Below, piece after piece: positions 24,773 to 33,906 of a stretch of 64,000 bases of DNA. The stretch's first letter is position 1, and every line of letters starts with the position of its first letter. The notes under the pieces are model-generated. The model ran no database searches and was not told the origin of the DNA. It saw only the letters and a program-made list of their open reading frames with translations. Source of the DNA: Butyrivibrio sp. AE2015. Lineage in GTDB: Bacteria; Bacillota; Clostridia; Lachnospirales; Lachnospiraceae. The DNA is taken from assembly GCF_000420825.1 (NCBI RefSeq), contig NZ_ATVR01000012.1:1-64000 (forward strand), given 5' to 3'. Made by a program: the position numbers and the translations under genes.

Positions 24773-25798
24773 ATGGACGTCTATAAATCAAATTCAAAGA
24801 ATTGCACCATAGAACTATGGCGTTTTATTGCATCGGTCATCATAATGACCCATCATCTGTATACTACTGGAATTGACAGCAATTATTATATATTCCATGA
24901 TGGTGACATTTTTGTGGAGTTATTCTTTTTGTTTACGGGTTTCTTTACCGCCCGTCATTTCATGTACAATTCTTATGAAGATATCACAACAGATCAAAAA
25001 GTAAAGACGGCACTAACATATTCTATTAGAAAATTCCGCAGGTTTTTTATGCCATGTGCTATTGCAACTGTTTTTCAATACGTATTACTTATTTGTTCTC
25101 GTGAAATAGATACTCTGACGAAAATAAAAAATCTAGTGAGTTTTCCACTAGATGTTCTTTTCCTTACTGAATTTTACCAAAGACCGCTTGTAACTCCTTT
25201 GTGGTATCTTTCTTCTATGCTAATCACCCTGCCTGTAGTATCATTTCTCATGCAGTCAAAAAACAGACTGTTTCATGCAATGGTTTCAGGAATCGGTATT
25301 GGTATCTATTACGGGATTATAATACCTAGGGTGTTTACCCCTTTAAGCTTTGTTAGTTGCGCAGGCGAAGACCTTTTACGAGCTTTTGTGTGTCTCTATT
25401 CAGGCTGTTTTCTATTTGAAACATCCACATTCATTTCGGAAATAAAACTTCCTATTTTATTAAAAAAGCTTTTTCCATTTGTGGGAAACGGCTGTTTATT
25501 GCTTGTAGTATTAGCCGCATCGGTAGGATATATTACGCTCTTTCATTCAGTCTGTGCATTTATTGCCGGCGCTATCCTTATCCTTTCATTTTCGAGAAAT
25601 AAAAGAACTAAACTATACGATATATGTTTTTATTTAGGAAGAATTAGTCTATATATTTATATCTGGAATTGGGGCGTAGGAAGCCTTTTGAAGATCCTTT
25701 GCTCCGGTTGGGATCCATATTCGATTATGATATGCTACTATCTTTTGACATTTATACTGTCAATAATCACTGACATAATAGTCCAGCACCACCACTAA
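24773..25798 (+). CDS. Acyltransferase 3 family membrane protein
   Basis: Likely transfers an acyl group (often acetyl) to a surface sugar or glycolipid. 341 residues, polytopic with about 10 membrane segments. Seen: LWRFIASVIIMTHHLY at the N-terminus (paired His in the position of the family's catalytic His), then FVELFFLFTGFFTARH and RRFFMPCAI, matching Acyltransferase_3/OafA proteins. AAGAGG precedes the ATG. It lies between REP copies 3 and 4, so may be part of the same acquired segment. Substrate unknown. Confidence 0.75.
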   Translation: MDVYKSNSKNCTIELWRFIASVIIMTHHLYTTGIDSNYYIFHDGDIFVELFFLFTGFFTARHFMYNSYEDITTDQKVKTALTYSIRKFRRFFMPCAIATVFQYVLLICSREIDTLTKIKNLVSFPLDVLFLTEFYQRPLVTPLWYLSSMLITLPVVSFLMQSKNRLFHAMVSGIGIGIYYGIIIPRVFTPLSFVSCAGEDLLRAFVCLYSGCFLFETSTFISEIKLPILLKKLFPFVGNGCLLLVVLAASVGYITLFHSVCAFIAGAILILSFSRNKRTKLYDICFYLGRISLYIYIWNWGVGSLLKILCSGWDPYSIMICYYLLTFILSIITDIIVQHHH

Positions 25799-25866
25799 AT
25801 CATTTTCAGCCGATTCAACAAATCTGCTGCTACCCCCGAATGTTAACAGGCTAAGCAATAGCAGTA

Positions 25867-25888
25867 ATGGTCCTAGGGGACGGACCAT
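25867..25888 (+). repeat. REP copy 4, shortened form
   Basis: ATGGTCC-TAGGGGAC-GGACCAT: same stem and GGGGAC core as the others but without the GGGTTAGT segment. Confidence 0.75.
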
Positions 25889-25928
25889 CTACTCGCTAGA
25901 ATACGGGGGTGCCGATTATTCTCAGCCC

Positions 25929-26981
25929 ATGACTCCACTTGTCACAAAATCTGAAGCCAGAAAAAGAATGACTGATTCAATTATCAGGAAAAGCTATAAC
26001 TCGATGATCAAAAAAGCTGCTTTTTGCCTGGTTGCAATCATTGTATGCATCGCAATTCCCGGCGGAATGCTTTTATATAACCAGCACTATTCGGCTATAA
26101 CAAACGGTTCAGTAAATCGCTTCGATATGACAAACACTGATGGCATCGATAATGTCAAAAGCAACGATGCTGCAGAACTTGTAATAACCAAAAGCCCTTC
26201 TATGATTTATTCCTACAATGATAACAATTATTATCTTGTAGAAAATGAACACAGCTTCATCGCTATAATGGACAACGAACAATATACTGAAGCTGATACT
26301 TCAGTTAAAAGCACAGGAAGTTACAAGCTTGTCGGTTACCTTGAAGCTCCTTCAAACGAAATAAAAGGAAAGCTAAAGGACTACTTTGCTATTAACTCTG
26401 ATGAATATGACGCTACTTACGGCAAATACATGCTTCATGTTCAAAATGATTATAATGGCAGCGGTTTTCCTATAGAAAAAATAGAAACTACCGCGATCTT
26501 TTTTGGTATTATTGCTCTTTTCCTTTTATACTTTGGAATTGATTACATTGTAAAATCAGGGCTGATGCTTAAAAAATTAAGTTATCTTTCAGATGCTTCT
26601 TATGCACAGATGGAAAAAGAGCTTGAAGCTCCGGGAGTTCGCAAATATCCTCAGAACCTGTATCTCACCGAGAATTACATTGTGCTTCTTCACTCATTTT
26701 CAGCATATAAAGATAACAGCAAAAAGGAAAATGACAGCTTGTTTATTAACTATCATGACGTAACATGGATGTATCCAAGCAATATGACCCAGTATGGAAA
26801 AACTGTCAACTCAGGGATAACCGTGTATAACAAAACTTTTGGAGCAGTATCTATCCTGTCGCTTCCTACCAATGACTTTAATCAAAATATGATAAATGAA
26901 GTCTATAATATCATAAGTCAAAAGAATCCAAATATTTTGCTTGGATATAATGATGAAAATCAGAAAAGAATTGGAGCTTAA
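25929..26981 (+). CDS. Membrane protein of unknown function with two transmembrane helices
   Basis: 350 residues, family not recognised. One helix near 30-48 (FCLVAIIVCIAIPGGMLLY), an extracytoplasmic region of about 140 residues, a second helix near 187-207 (TAIFFGIIALFLLYFGIDYI), and a cytosolic C-terminal domain. The start is uncertain: ATG at 25968 would give a protein 13 residues shorter; neither has a strong ribosome site. Plus strand, between REP copies 4 and 5, ended by the terminator at 26988-27043. Confidence 0.65.
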   Translation: MTPLVTKSEARKRMTDSIIRKSYNSMIKKAAFCLVAIIVCIAIPGGMLLYNQHYSAITNGSVNRFDMTNTDGIDNVKSNDAAELVITKSPSMIYSYNDNNYYLVENEHSFIAIMDNEQYTEADTSVKSTGSYKLVGYLEAPSNEIKGKLKDYFAINSDEYDATYGKYMLHVQNDYNGSGFPIEKIETTAIFFGIIALFLLYFGIDYIVKSGLMLKKLSYLSDASYAQMEKELEAPGVRKYPQNLYLTENYIVLLHSFSAYKDNSKKENDSLFINYHDVTWMYPSNMTQYGKTVNSGITVYNKTFGAVSILSLPTNDFNQNMINEVYNIISQKNPNILLGYNDENQKRIGA

Positions 26982-26987
26982 CAGCTA

Positions 26988-27043
26988 AAAAAATCCTTTG
27001 TCCGGTGTATTTTTTATAAGCACACTGTCACAAAGGATTTTTT
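26988..27043 (+). terminator. Terminator after the unknown membrane protein gene
   Basis: 14-bp perfect stem AAAAAATCCTTTGT (26988-27001) / ACAAAGGATTTTTT (27030-27043) around a 28-base loop; T-run on both strands. Confidence 0.75.
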
Positions 27044-27060
27044 ACTGTTCTAATTTAAGT

Positions 27061-27471
27061 TCAAAATGGACCACTAACCCCGTCCCCTAGGACCACTTCG
27101 CCGTAGACCATCACTGCATTTCTTACGCACTCTTCGCAAGGGCAAAGTGGCTTTCCATCTGTAACGGTCTTAAGATCTCTGCACTTTATGGCACCGCATC
27201 TTCTTCCGAACTCTTCCTGGAGCTGTCTTGTTTTGGCAAGGGTTCCTTTTCCTTCAGTTTTCAGGCCTGTTATCATTCCGGCACCTATAAGTGCTCCGCA
27301 GGTAGCCTCCATGTTTCCCATTCCTGCACAAAATCCTGCGGTTAACTGGCAAAGCTGCTCATCAGTAAGCTTTGTCTCATCAGCAAGTGCCACAGCTACT
27401 GATTGCGCACAGTTGTACATTCCGGATGTTTTCATTTCTACAGCTTTCGCTGCTCTTTCCTCTATAGTCAT
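27061..27471 (-). CDS. C_GCAxxG_C_C family redox protein, C-terminus from a REP repeat
   Basis: 136 residues with the family's spaced cysteines: YNCAQSV, FCAGMG, ATCGALIGAGMITG (the CGAxxGAG core), RRCGAIKC and CPCEECV. Members are thought to bind a metal centre or act in redox chemistry, but function is not established. The last eleven residues (VVLGDGVSGPF) and the stop are encoded by REP copy 5, so the natural end was probably changed by repeat insertion. Lies 5 bases after the Fe-S membrane protein gene, in the same operon. Confidence 0.8.
   Translation of the reverse strand: MTIEERAAKAVEMKTSGMYNCAQSVAVALADETKLTDEQLCQLTAGFCAGMGNMEATCGALIGAGMITGLKTEGKGTLAKTRQLQEEFGRRCGAIKCRDLKTVTDGKPLCPCEECVRNAVMVYGEVVLGDGVSGPF
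27066..27095 (-). repeat. REP copy 5
   Basis: ATGGACCACTAACCCCGTCC then CCTAGGACCA, differing from copy 3 at the stem positions in a compensated way (GGCCC/GGGCC becomes GGACC/GGACC-type pairing with one wobble). Forms the 3' end of the preceding coding sequence. Confidence 0.8.
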
Positions 27472-27476
27472 AATCT

Positions 27477-28064
27477 TTATCCTCTCTTCTCCTTAATCTT
27501 ACAGATTCCCTGTGTCATTGTTCCCATTGGACAAAATGAACACCAGGTTCTCTCTTTATACAATGCCATAACAATAAGCCCAATAAGCGTTGATGTAAGC
27601 ATCAGGCTATAAAATCCAAAGCCAAACTGCGCTACCCAATCAGGGAATATAGATCCATTATAAGCCCATTTCCACGGCACTTTAAAGGTCCAGAACAGTT
27701 TTATTGCCTTACGCAAAGATCCCGCCCCTGAAAATACCAGATATGTCTGAAATACCATTGTGCCAAACATTGTCAAAAAGAAGGCCAAAAATCCATATCT
27801 AAACCACGTCGATGAAATCCATGCAGGAGCCTGTTTTCTTCTTGAACACTTTAAATTTCTTCCAAGAACCCAGAACAGCTGGCCTCTTCCGCACATATGA
27901 TTGCAAAACCACTTATTTCCACCAGCTATTGCAAATATCAACGGGAGTATGAAATCAATCATACCAAGCCACGCAAAAAGAATATTGAAAAAGCCCAGTG
28001 CAAAATAAATAATTGTCCATATCCAAAGATAATCATACCAATGTTTCTTCTTATTTTTTGCCAT
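27477..28064 (-). CDS. Membrane protein with two Cys motifs, NapH/YccM-like 4Fe-4S family
   Basis: 195 residues, four or five membrane helices (near 13-47, 90-112, 148-172). Two cysteine motifs: CNHMCGRGQ (about 54-62) and CSFCPMGTMTQ (about 177-187), like those of NapH/NosR/CcoG-type proteins which pass electrons between quinol or ferredoxin and another partner at the membrane. The start overlaps the ferredoxin stop by 14 bases, showing coupling. Together they would form a membrane electron-transfer step with the C_GCAxxG_C_C protein downstream. Confidence 0.75.
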   Translation of the reverse strand: MAKNKKKHWYDYLWIWTIIYFALGFFNILFAWLGMIDFILPLIFAIAGGNKWFCNHMCGRGQLFWVLGRNLKCSRRKQAPAWISSTWFRYGFLAFFLTMFGTMVFQTYLVFSGAGSLRKAIKLFWTFKVPWKWAYNGSIFPDWVAQFGFGFYSLMLTSTLIGLIVMALYKERTWCSFCPMGTMTQGICKIKEKRG

Positions 28065-28251
28065 TAGAAACCTCCATAACTTTTACAGAACCTGCAGGAC
28101 AAGCGCCCTCACATATTCCACAGCCCACACATTTGTCATGATCGATCACTGCGTAGCAGCCTTTGAATATGCTGATTGCATCCCTGGGACACTCTTTAGC
28201 ACAAACTCCGCAGGCAACACATCTGTTAATGTCATTAACAGCCTTTCTCAT
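28051..28251 (-). CDS. Small 2[4Fe-4S] ferredoxin
   Basis: 66 residues with two full cluster motifs, CVACGVCAKECP and CVGCGICEGACP, the bacterial ferredoxin pattern. Carries electrons in the cytosol. First gene of a three-gene operon with the Fe-S membrane protein and the C_GCAxxG_C_C protein, and divergent from an HxlR regulator 126 bases away. AAAGGAAAG serves as ribosome site. Confidence 0.9.
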   Translation of the reverse strand: MRKAVNDINRCVACGVCAKECPRDAISIFKGCYAVIDHDKCVGCGICEGACPAGSVKVMEVSNGKK

Positions 28252-28377
28252 CTCCTACTTTCCTTTCTTTTTCATAAAAAAATTACTTGTTTTTTTCAGC
28301 CAATGCTTATATTGTATTAGGTATAAAAAATATATCAAGTACGCAGATTATATGTATCTGGTAAGGAAAAACATACT

Positions 28378-28722
28378 ATGAGAAAAGACGCAAAAAAAGA
28401 GCCTTTGTGCAACAGTATTGCAGGCGAAGGCTGTGGATTAAAAAAAGTTATAAACATAGTCGGTGGAAAATGGAAAATCATGATCCTATGTGTCATCGAT
28501 AACAACGAAACCGTCAGATATGGCGAGCTAAGCCGCTCTATTGCAGGCATTACCAATACAATGCTTGCCAATTCTTTGAAAGAGCTTGAAAAAGATGGTC
28601 TCGTAGAAAGAAAAATGTATAACGAGATGCCTGTCAGAGTTGAATACACCCTCACTGACAAGGCAAGAAGCCTTATCCCCATCCTCCTCGAACTGAAAAA
28701 ATGGGGAGAAGACAATCTCTAA
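28378..28722 (+). CDS. HxlR-family transcriptional regulator
   Basis: 114 residues, single winged-helix domain: VGGKWKIMILCVID, RYGELSRSIAGITNTMLANSLKELEKDGLVERKMY is split here as the helix-turn-helix and wing. Two cysteines near the N-terminus (PLCNS and EGCGLKK) match the place where YodB/HypR-type members sense oxidants or electrophiles through thiols. Divergent from the ferredoxin operon, so probably its local regulator. Confidence 0.85.
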   Translation: MRKDAKKEPLCNSIAGEGCGLKKVINIVGGKWKIMILCVIDNNETVRYGELSRSIAGITNTMLANSLKELEKDGLVERKMYNEMPVRVEYTLTDKARSLIPILLELKKWGEDNL

Positions 28723-28742
28723 AAGTATGCTGTTTACAACTA

Positions 28743-29705
28743 TTACTCATCTACTTTAACAGCGAACATTACAAAGAACAGGTTATCTTTCTGAGTGCAG
28801 GTTGAAAGAGTGATTATCTTATCCTCAACAGTTGGCTCTATTCCTGTGTCAATGTAGGTCTTATACTCTATCGTATCAAGGAACTCACGCATTCTGGATG
28901 TGTTATCACCACAAACATCGTAGATGTAAGAATTCTTGGGAACATCCATGAAAGCAAAGAGCATATATCTGCCAGTTCCCCCTGGAGTTATGATCTGGAA
29001 ATATTTGTGATCATCCAAAAAGCCAAGGTTCTCTTTATAATTCTTAAGCGCACCAAACATGCTTCTGTCCCGCATGTTGTGACCATAGATTATAGTATTT
29101 GAATCCGAGAAATCAGCTGATGATCTGTAGTCAAGGAAAATAGCTCCTGTCTCTGAATCATTTCCATCAGCATCCTTTATGGCATATTTGGAATTGTCCT
29201 CTGCCTGCATGATAGGATAACTTATAAGATCATCCTCAAACTTTATCCAACCAACAGCCTCTGTATGTGCTTTAATAAACTCTGAAATACCACTATCCAC
29301 ATATAAAGAAGCTGTGCTCTCTAATGAAGCTGCTGCATCAGCATTTTCTAAGCTTGTTTCACTAACTGCTGAATCTACATTTATCAGACTCGCTTCGCCA
29401 GATGCTGCGTCTGAAGCTTCAACCGTAGCTTCCTGCAAAGCCTCCTCTACAACTGACACTTCCTCAGAAACAGCTACTACTGGTTCTGCCTCAGGAGCCT
29501 TAGATTCAACACTTGTCAGATGTCTGGCCGAAATTCCTATTACAACCAGAACAACAGCTGCTGTCAAAAGAATTTTATAGTGCCTGCAAATATTCTTTAT
29601 AATACTTGCAAGAAATATCAAAACAATCTCAATCCATATCAGTAATGGAGCAATCTTCCTGTGCTTGTTATTAAAATCCTTAATCTTACTCAAAAAACTC
29701 TGCAT
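28743..29705 (-). CDS. Class B-type sortase
   Basis: Membrane transpeptidase attaching proteins to the cell wall. 320 residues: two hydrophobic stretches (about 18-38 and 45-61), a long acidic Ser/Ala/Glu linker (about 68-138), then the sortase fold with the catalytic His in YGHNMRDRSMFG and the catalytic Cys303 in TLSTCTQ. The third catalytic residue, an Arg a few positions after the Cys strand, is not found; the C-terminus NLFFVMFAVKVDE has none. No candidate substrate or pilin gene is adjacent. Single gene. Confidence 0.82.
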   Translation of the reverse strand: MQSFLSKIKDFNNKHRKIAPLLIWIEIVLIFLASIIKNICRHYKILLTAAVVLVVIGISARHLTSVESKAPEAEPVVAVSEEVSVVEEALQEATVEASDAASGEASLINVDSAVSETSLENADAAASLESTASLYVDSGISEFIKAHTEAVGWIKFEDDLISYPIMQAEDNSKYAIKDADGNDSETGAIFLDYRSSADFSDSNTIIYGHNMRDRSMFGALKNYKENLGFLDDHKYFQIITPGGTGRYMLFAFMDVPKNSYIYDVCGDNTSRMREFLDTIEYKTYIDTGIEPTVEDKIITLSTCTQKDNLFFVMFAVKVDE

Positions 29706-29800
29706 AACTCTTATCCCTATCTTTAAAACATATACCGAATGATTCTATCTAAAAATCAATGTATAAGTCAATATGTTTTTCGCAAAAAGGCCACAAAAAA

Positions 29801-29838
29801 TCCACACGTAGCGGCACGGATCCTCTGCCACGTGTGGA
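29801..29838 (-). terminator. Terminator of the ABC transporter-amidohydrolase operon
   Basis: TCCACACGT / ACGTGTGGA (9 bp) with an inner GGCA/TGCC, 13 bases beyond the stop; T-run on the minus strand. Confidence 0.75.
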
Positions 29839-29850
29839 AATCCATTTACA

Positions 29851-31314
29851 TCAAATCTTTGCTATAGCCCCTTTGGGTATTGGGCAGTTATAGCCATCTT
29901 TGGTCCTCTCTTTTAATTCTGAAAGGCTTTCCTTTAATATGTCTTCATTTTCAAAAAGATCTATCGCTGTGGCCGCCAGCACCTTTCCTGCGTGAAGAAG
30001 TGCCTTCTTTCCAATGGAAGTGCCGCCACATGCGACATTCTGCCAGCTATGCCCCGGGCACCCATTAGGCCAGGAGGCAACATGTATCTGCACAGTAGGA
30101 CAATTGTAGCTCACATCTCCCACATCAGTTGATGATGCTTCAAAAGCATCTCCCATGTAGTGCGGCAGTAAAAAGTCATTCATATAAGAGCCGTTTTCTT
30201 TCCTAAGTGAAGCTGCCTTTTTTGCATATTCCTCGTCAAAAGAAGAACCAATACCGGGATTTTTGTCACTGCCTTCATAGGTTAGAGCTATCTCTTTTGC
30301 CAGATTCAGCTCCCAATCAGTGTGAACCGGAACTCCCAATTCTGCAAAATTCTTATATGCTACCTTCTCCAGACATCTATTGGTAACTGTATCGGACATG
30401 CCATCTATAAAGATTCTCTCAACTGTTGTATCAGTCATAAGAGCCGCACCCTCTGCGATCTTGTCTACTCGCTCTTGAAGTTCCAGAGCCTCTTTTACAT
30501 GGTTGGAACGCACCATATAAAGTACCTGAGCTCGTGCCTGAACGACGTTAGGACTCATTCCACCTGCATCTGTTATGGCATAATGAACTCTCGCCTTATC
30601 ACTCATGTGTTCTCTTAAAAACTGAACGCCGATATTCATCAGCTCCACAGCATCAAGAGCGCTTCTCCCCTTTTCAGGCGCTGCAGATGCGTGAGAAGAT
30701 ACTCCCTTAAATGTGTACTTCACCTGAATACAGGAATTGGACGAGCCTGTAACAACCTCATTGCAATCTGAAGGATGCCATGTAAGTGCCGCATCTATAT
30801 TATTCCATAGGCCATCCCTGGCAAAAAAGGCCTTCGATGCGCAGCCCTCTTCTCCGGGGCACCCATATAAAATAACAGTTCCCTCACGGCCTGATTCCTT
30901 AAGATATTTCTTTATCCCAATAGCCGCTGCCATGGCTCCTGCACCCAAAAGATTATGTCCGCATCCATGGGCTGAGCTATCCGATGTTATGCTGCTTTCA
31001 AGCTTTGGGGCATCAAGATGCTCTTTATTTTCAACATTACATTTGGGAATTCCTGAAAGAGCATCATATTCTGCCAATAGCCCTATTACAGGTTTTCCAT
31101 TGCCAAAAGAGGCCATAAAGGCCGTTGCGATACCGCTCAAGCCTTTTCTGACCTCAAATCCTTCATCTTCCATGACCTTACAATACAGATCGCAGGACTT
31201 ATACTCATTTAGAGAAAGTTCTGCATAATCCCATATTTTATCGGCCACATCATATATAAGTTTTTCTTTTTGCTCTATTTCTTCTACTGCAATTTTTTTA
31301 TTTTTATCCATCAT
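29851..31314 (-). CDS. M20-family amidohydrolase, AbgB-like
   Basis: Zinc amidohydrolase resembling the B subunit of p-aminobenzoyl-glutamate hydrolase (AbgB, about 480 residues). 487 residues; metal-site motif SSAHGCGHNLLGAGAMAAA (about 111-129), PGEEGCASK with the catalytic Glu, WHPSDCN, and the dimerisation domain from about 200 (GVSSHASAAPEKGRSALDA). No AbgA partner is nearby. It is the last gene after an amino-acid ABC transporter, 35 bases downstream, suggesting that it splits an imported N-acyl or aminobenzoyl amino acid. Substrate unproven. Confidence 0.85.
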   Translation of the reverse strand: MMDKNKKIAVEEIEQKEKLIYDVADKIWDYAELSLNEYKSCDLYCKVMEDEGFEVRKGLSGIATAFMASFGNGKPVIGLLAEYDALSGIPKCNVENKEHLDAPKLESSITSDSSAHGCGHNLLGAGAMAAAIGIKKYLKESGREGTVILYGCPGEEGCASKAFFARDGLWNNIDAALTWHPSDCNEVVTGSSNSCIQVKYTFKGVSSHASAAPEKGRSALDAVELMNIGVQFLREHMSDKARVHYAITDAGGMSPNVVQARAQVLYMVRSNHVKEALELQERVDKIAEGAALMTDTTVERIFIDGMSDTVTNRCLEKVAYKNFAELGVPVHTDWELNLAKEIALTYEGSDKNPGIGSSFDEEYAKKAASLRKENGSYMNDFLLPHYMGDAFEASSTDVGDVSYNCPTVQIHVASWPNGCPGHSWQNVACGGTSIGKKALLHAGKVLAATAIDLFENEDILKESLSELKERTKDGYNCPIPKGAIAKI

Positions 31315-31349
31315 CAGGTCCCATACATCCGGTAATTAATTATTCAAAT

Positions 31350-32126
31350 TTACAGCACTTTTCCCAAAAACTCCTGAAGCCTTGGGTGCTTAGGATGCTC
31401 AAAGATCTCAGCAGGTGTGCCCTGTTCAAGAAGTTTTCCATCAGCCATGAAAAGAACTCTGTTTCCTACTTCTCTTGCAAATCCCATCTCATGAGTAACA
31501 ACAACCATTGTCATTCCCTCTGACGCAAGCTGCTTCATAACATCAAGAACTTCACCGACCATCTCAGGGTCAAGAGCTGATGTAGGCTCGTCAAAAAGCA
31601 TAACCTCCGGTTCCATCATAAGAGCTCTTACGATAGCGATACGCTGTTTCTGACCACCTGAAAGCTGAATCGGATAAGCGCCTGCTCTATCTTCAAGTCC
31701 AACTCTTTTTAATAGCTCTAAAGCCTTCTTTTTAGCTTCCTCTTCCGGAACTTTTTTTACCTTTATAGGAGCAAGGATCATGTTATCCATGATAGTCATA
31801 TGAGGGAAAAGATTGAAATGCTGGAATACCATTCCCATCTTCTGCCTGTGAAGATCCATGTCCACCTTAACCCATTTGCCGGATTCGTCTTTATATTTTT
31901 TCTTGGTTATATCAACATCGTCAAAAATGATAGCGCCGCCTGTAGGCTCTTCCAAAAGATTCAGTGAACGAAGGAATGTTGATTTACCACTTCCTGATGG
32001 TCCGATAACCACCATCACATCACCTCTGTCTATATCTACAGTTACTCCATCAAGAGCTTTGATAGCTCCACCATTATAATGTTTTTCAAGGTCTATTACC
32101 TGAATAAGTTTATCTTCTGTCGCCAC
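31350..32126 (-). CDS. Polar amino acid ABC transporter ATPase (GlnQ type)
   Basis: 258 residues: Walker [11 protein letters not shown]-loop [13 protein letters not shown], signature LSGGQKQR, Walker [14 protein letters not shown]-loop [10 protein letters not shown] small insert ([16 protein letters not shown]) sits between Walker A and the Q-loop. Starts with GTG preceded by GGAG; overlaps the permease gene by 17 bases. Confidence 0.92.
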   Translation of the reverse strand: MATEDKLIQVIDLEKHYNGGAIKALDGVTVDIDRGDVMVVIGPSGSGKSTFLRSLNLLEEPTGGAIIFDDVDITKKKYKDESGKWVKVDMDLHRQKMGMVFQHFNLFPHMTIMDNMILAPIKVKKVPEEEAKKKALELLKRVGLEDRAGAYPIQLSGGQKQRIAIVRALMMEPEVMLFDEPTSALDPEMVGEVLDVMKQLASEGMTMVVVTHEMGFAREVGNRVLFMADGKLLEQGTPAEIFEHPKHPRLQEFLGKVL

Positions 32127-32904
32127 GGCTCATTCTCCTTTCAAAATATGCTATGAGCTTACTTGTTGGGAAGCACAGGCAGAAATAAATTGCTGTTGCT
32201 ACAAGCAAAGGCTCTATAATTATGAAAGTAGCGCCCCTTACGGCGTTAACAGCTGACATGATGTCCTGAACACCGATTGTATAGGTAATAGCTGACTCTT
32301 TTATAATTACTACAAATTCATTTGCAATTGCAGGAAGAATATTCTTGATAGCCTGCGGCAAAATGATATATCTCATGTTTTGCATCTGGCTCATACCAAG
32401 AGATCTTGCAGCCTCAGTCTGTCCACCGTCAATTGACTGAATTCCTGATCTCATTATCTCGCAAAGATATGCACCTGAGTTCATCCCAAGAGCTACAACA
32501 CCGGGGAAAAATCTCTCAAACTTGATAAATCCAAAAAATGTGAAGCTTGGAAGTGTTATAAGAGATCCAAAAACTCCATAATAGATGATCGCTACCTGAA
32601 CGATAACAGGAGTAGATCTCAAAATCTCAACATATGCAGTTGCAAGAAAACTAAGAGGGTTGAACCTGCTAATGGCAGGAAGAAATCCCTTTTCCCTCTG
32701 GTGTCCTTCTTTATCAAGCCCCAAAAATGCAAATGGGTAAAAATGTGACATTCTCATGCCTGATAAAATAAGTGCCAATACAAAACCAATAGCCACTGTA
32801 AATAATGAAAGCATTACAGTGACTACCATACCCTGCCAGAACAGGCTGGCATAGGGTGAAATCTTAGAAAAATTTTCCGCTTTAATAAAACTATCCATAT
32901 CCAT
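32110..32904 (-). CDS. Polar amino acid ABC transporter permease (HisM/GlnP type)
   Basis: 264 residues, membrane permease with the HEQRO-family core [43 protein letters not shown] and [15 protein letters not shown] loop insert of about 35 residues ([20 protein letters not shown]...) follows the first helix. A single permease gene implies a homodimer. A hairpin (32917-32946) lies between it and the binding-protein gene. Confidence 0.9.
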   Translation of the reverse strand: MDMDSFIKAENFSKISPYASLFWQGMVVTVMLSLFTVAIGFVLALILSGMRMSHFYPFAFLGLDKEGHQREKGFLPAISRFNPLSFLATAYVEILRSTPVIVQVAIIYYGVFGSLITLPSFTFFGFIKFERFFPGVVALGMNSGAYLCEIMRSGIQSIDGGQTEAARSLGMSQMQNMRYIILPQAIKNILPAIANEFVVIIKESAITYTIGVQDIMSAVNAVRGATFIIIEPLLVATAIYFCLCFPTSKLIAYFERRMSRGDRR

Positions 32905-32916
32905 CCTTACTTTTGC

Positions 32917-32946
32917 GTGGGCAAAACATTTTTATGTCCTGCCCAC
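32917..32946 (-). terminator. Hairpin between binding-protein and permease genes
   Basis: GTGGGCA / TGCCCAC with further AT pairing inside. Within the operon, so likely a partial terminator or 3'-end stabiliser giving more binding protein than permease. Confidence 0.5.
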
Positions 32947-32963
32947 ACATATTTTATAATTTA

Positions 32964-33821
32964 TTAGTTATCGAGAAGTCCCTCGATTATCTCGCCACTT
33001 GCCTGCTCATTTGCAGTTGCAACGAATTCATCCATCTTACCACTCTCAATAGCGCTCTTTATTGCCTCATTTACAGCTGCCTTAAGAGCATCATTACCCT
33101 TTGATACACCGATTGCAGACCCTTCAGCTCCATCATAAGGAACATCAAGTACTACGCAAAGATCAGGATAATTCTTGGCATAGCTCTCAGCAACAGCAGT
33201 CTCAATGTATGCGCCATCAAGCTTACCTGCGATTAGTTCTGCTACGATATCTGTAACCTTTGTGAGCTGGATGATATCTGCATCAGGGCTGTTTGTCTGA
33301 GCAAGGTCAACCTGGATTGAACCTGTCTGTGCGCCGATCTCAAGGCCTGCAGCATTTACATCAGCAAGGCTTGTAAACTTGTCTTTGTTGGCCTGTGTGC
33401 AAACAAATGACTGTCCACCTTCATAATAGATATCTGAGAAATCCATGATTGATTCACGCTTTGGATCAGGTGAAAGGCCTGCAACACCAAGGTCAACTGC
33501 CTTAGTCTGAAGTTCCATCAAAACACCATCAAAATCAACTGGAACAATCTCAAGCTCAAGTCCAAGATAATCTGCAATGTACTGAGCAAGTGCAATATCA
33601 AAACCTGCAAGCTGTGGAGTTCCGCTCTCATCTACTGCATAGAACTCATATGGAGCAAAGTCAGGTGAAGTAGCTACTGTGAGCTTTCCTGCTGTAACTG
33701 TAGAAATATCAGACTTGGCAGTTCCTGTGCTCTCATTTGTTGTAGATGATGAAGAACCGCATCCTACTGCAAGGATTGCCATCATTGATGCCATAACTAA
33801 AGAAATAATTTTCTTTTTCAT
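32964..33821 (-). CDS. Amino acid-binding lipoprotein (SBP family 3)
   Basis: Extracytoplasmic receptor of the ABC transporter. Start at 33821 is chosen for its GGAGGGAAAATT ribosome site and signal MKKKIISLV with lipobox AVGCGS; the longer frame adds 24 unlikely residues. About 285 residues, SBP_bac_3 fold with PDFAPYEFYAVDE, GFDIALAQYIADYLGL, LVVAGLSPDPKR-like region and AYIETAVAESYA. First gene of the operon. Confidence 0.9.
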   Translation of the reverse strand: MKKKIISLVMASMMAILAVGCGSSSSTTNESTGTAKSDISTVTAGKLTVATSPDFAPYEFYAVDESGTPQLAGFDIALAQYIADYLGLELEIVPVDFDGVLMELQTKAVDLGVAGLSPDPKRESIMDFSDIYYEGGQSFVCTQANKDKFTSLADVNAAGLEIGAQTGSIQVDLAQTNSPDADIIQLTKVTDIVAELIAGKLDGAYIETAVAESYAKNYPDLCVVLDVPYDGAEGSAIGVSKGNDALKAAVNEAIKSAIESGKMDEFVATANEQASGEIIEGLLDN

Positions 33822-33906
33822 AATTTTCCCTCCTGTATGCATATAAAAGATTGAAATATGCATTTTAATAACCGTTTCTGTATTTTTATGCATTAATCAT
33901 GTATAA

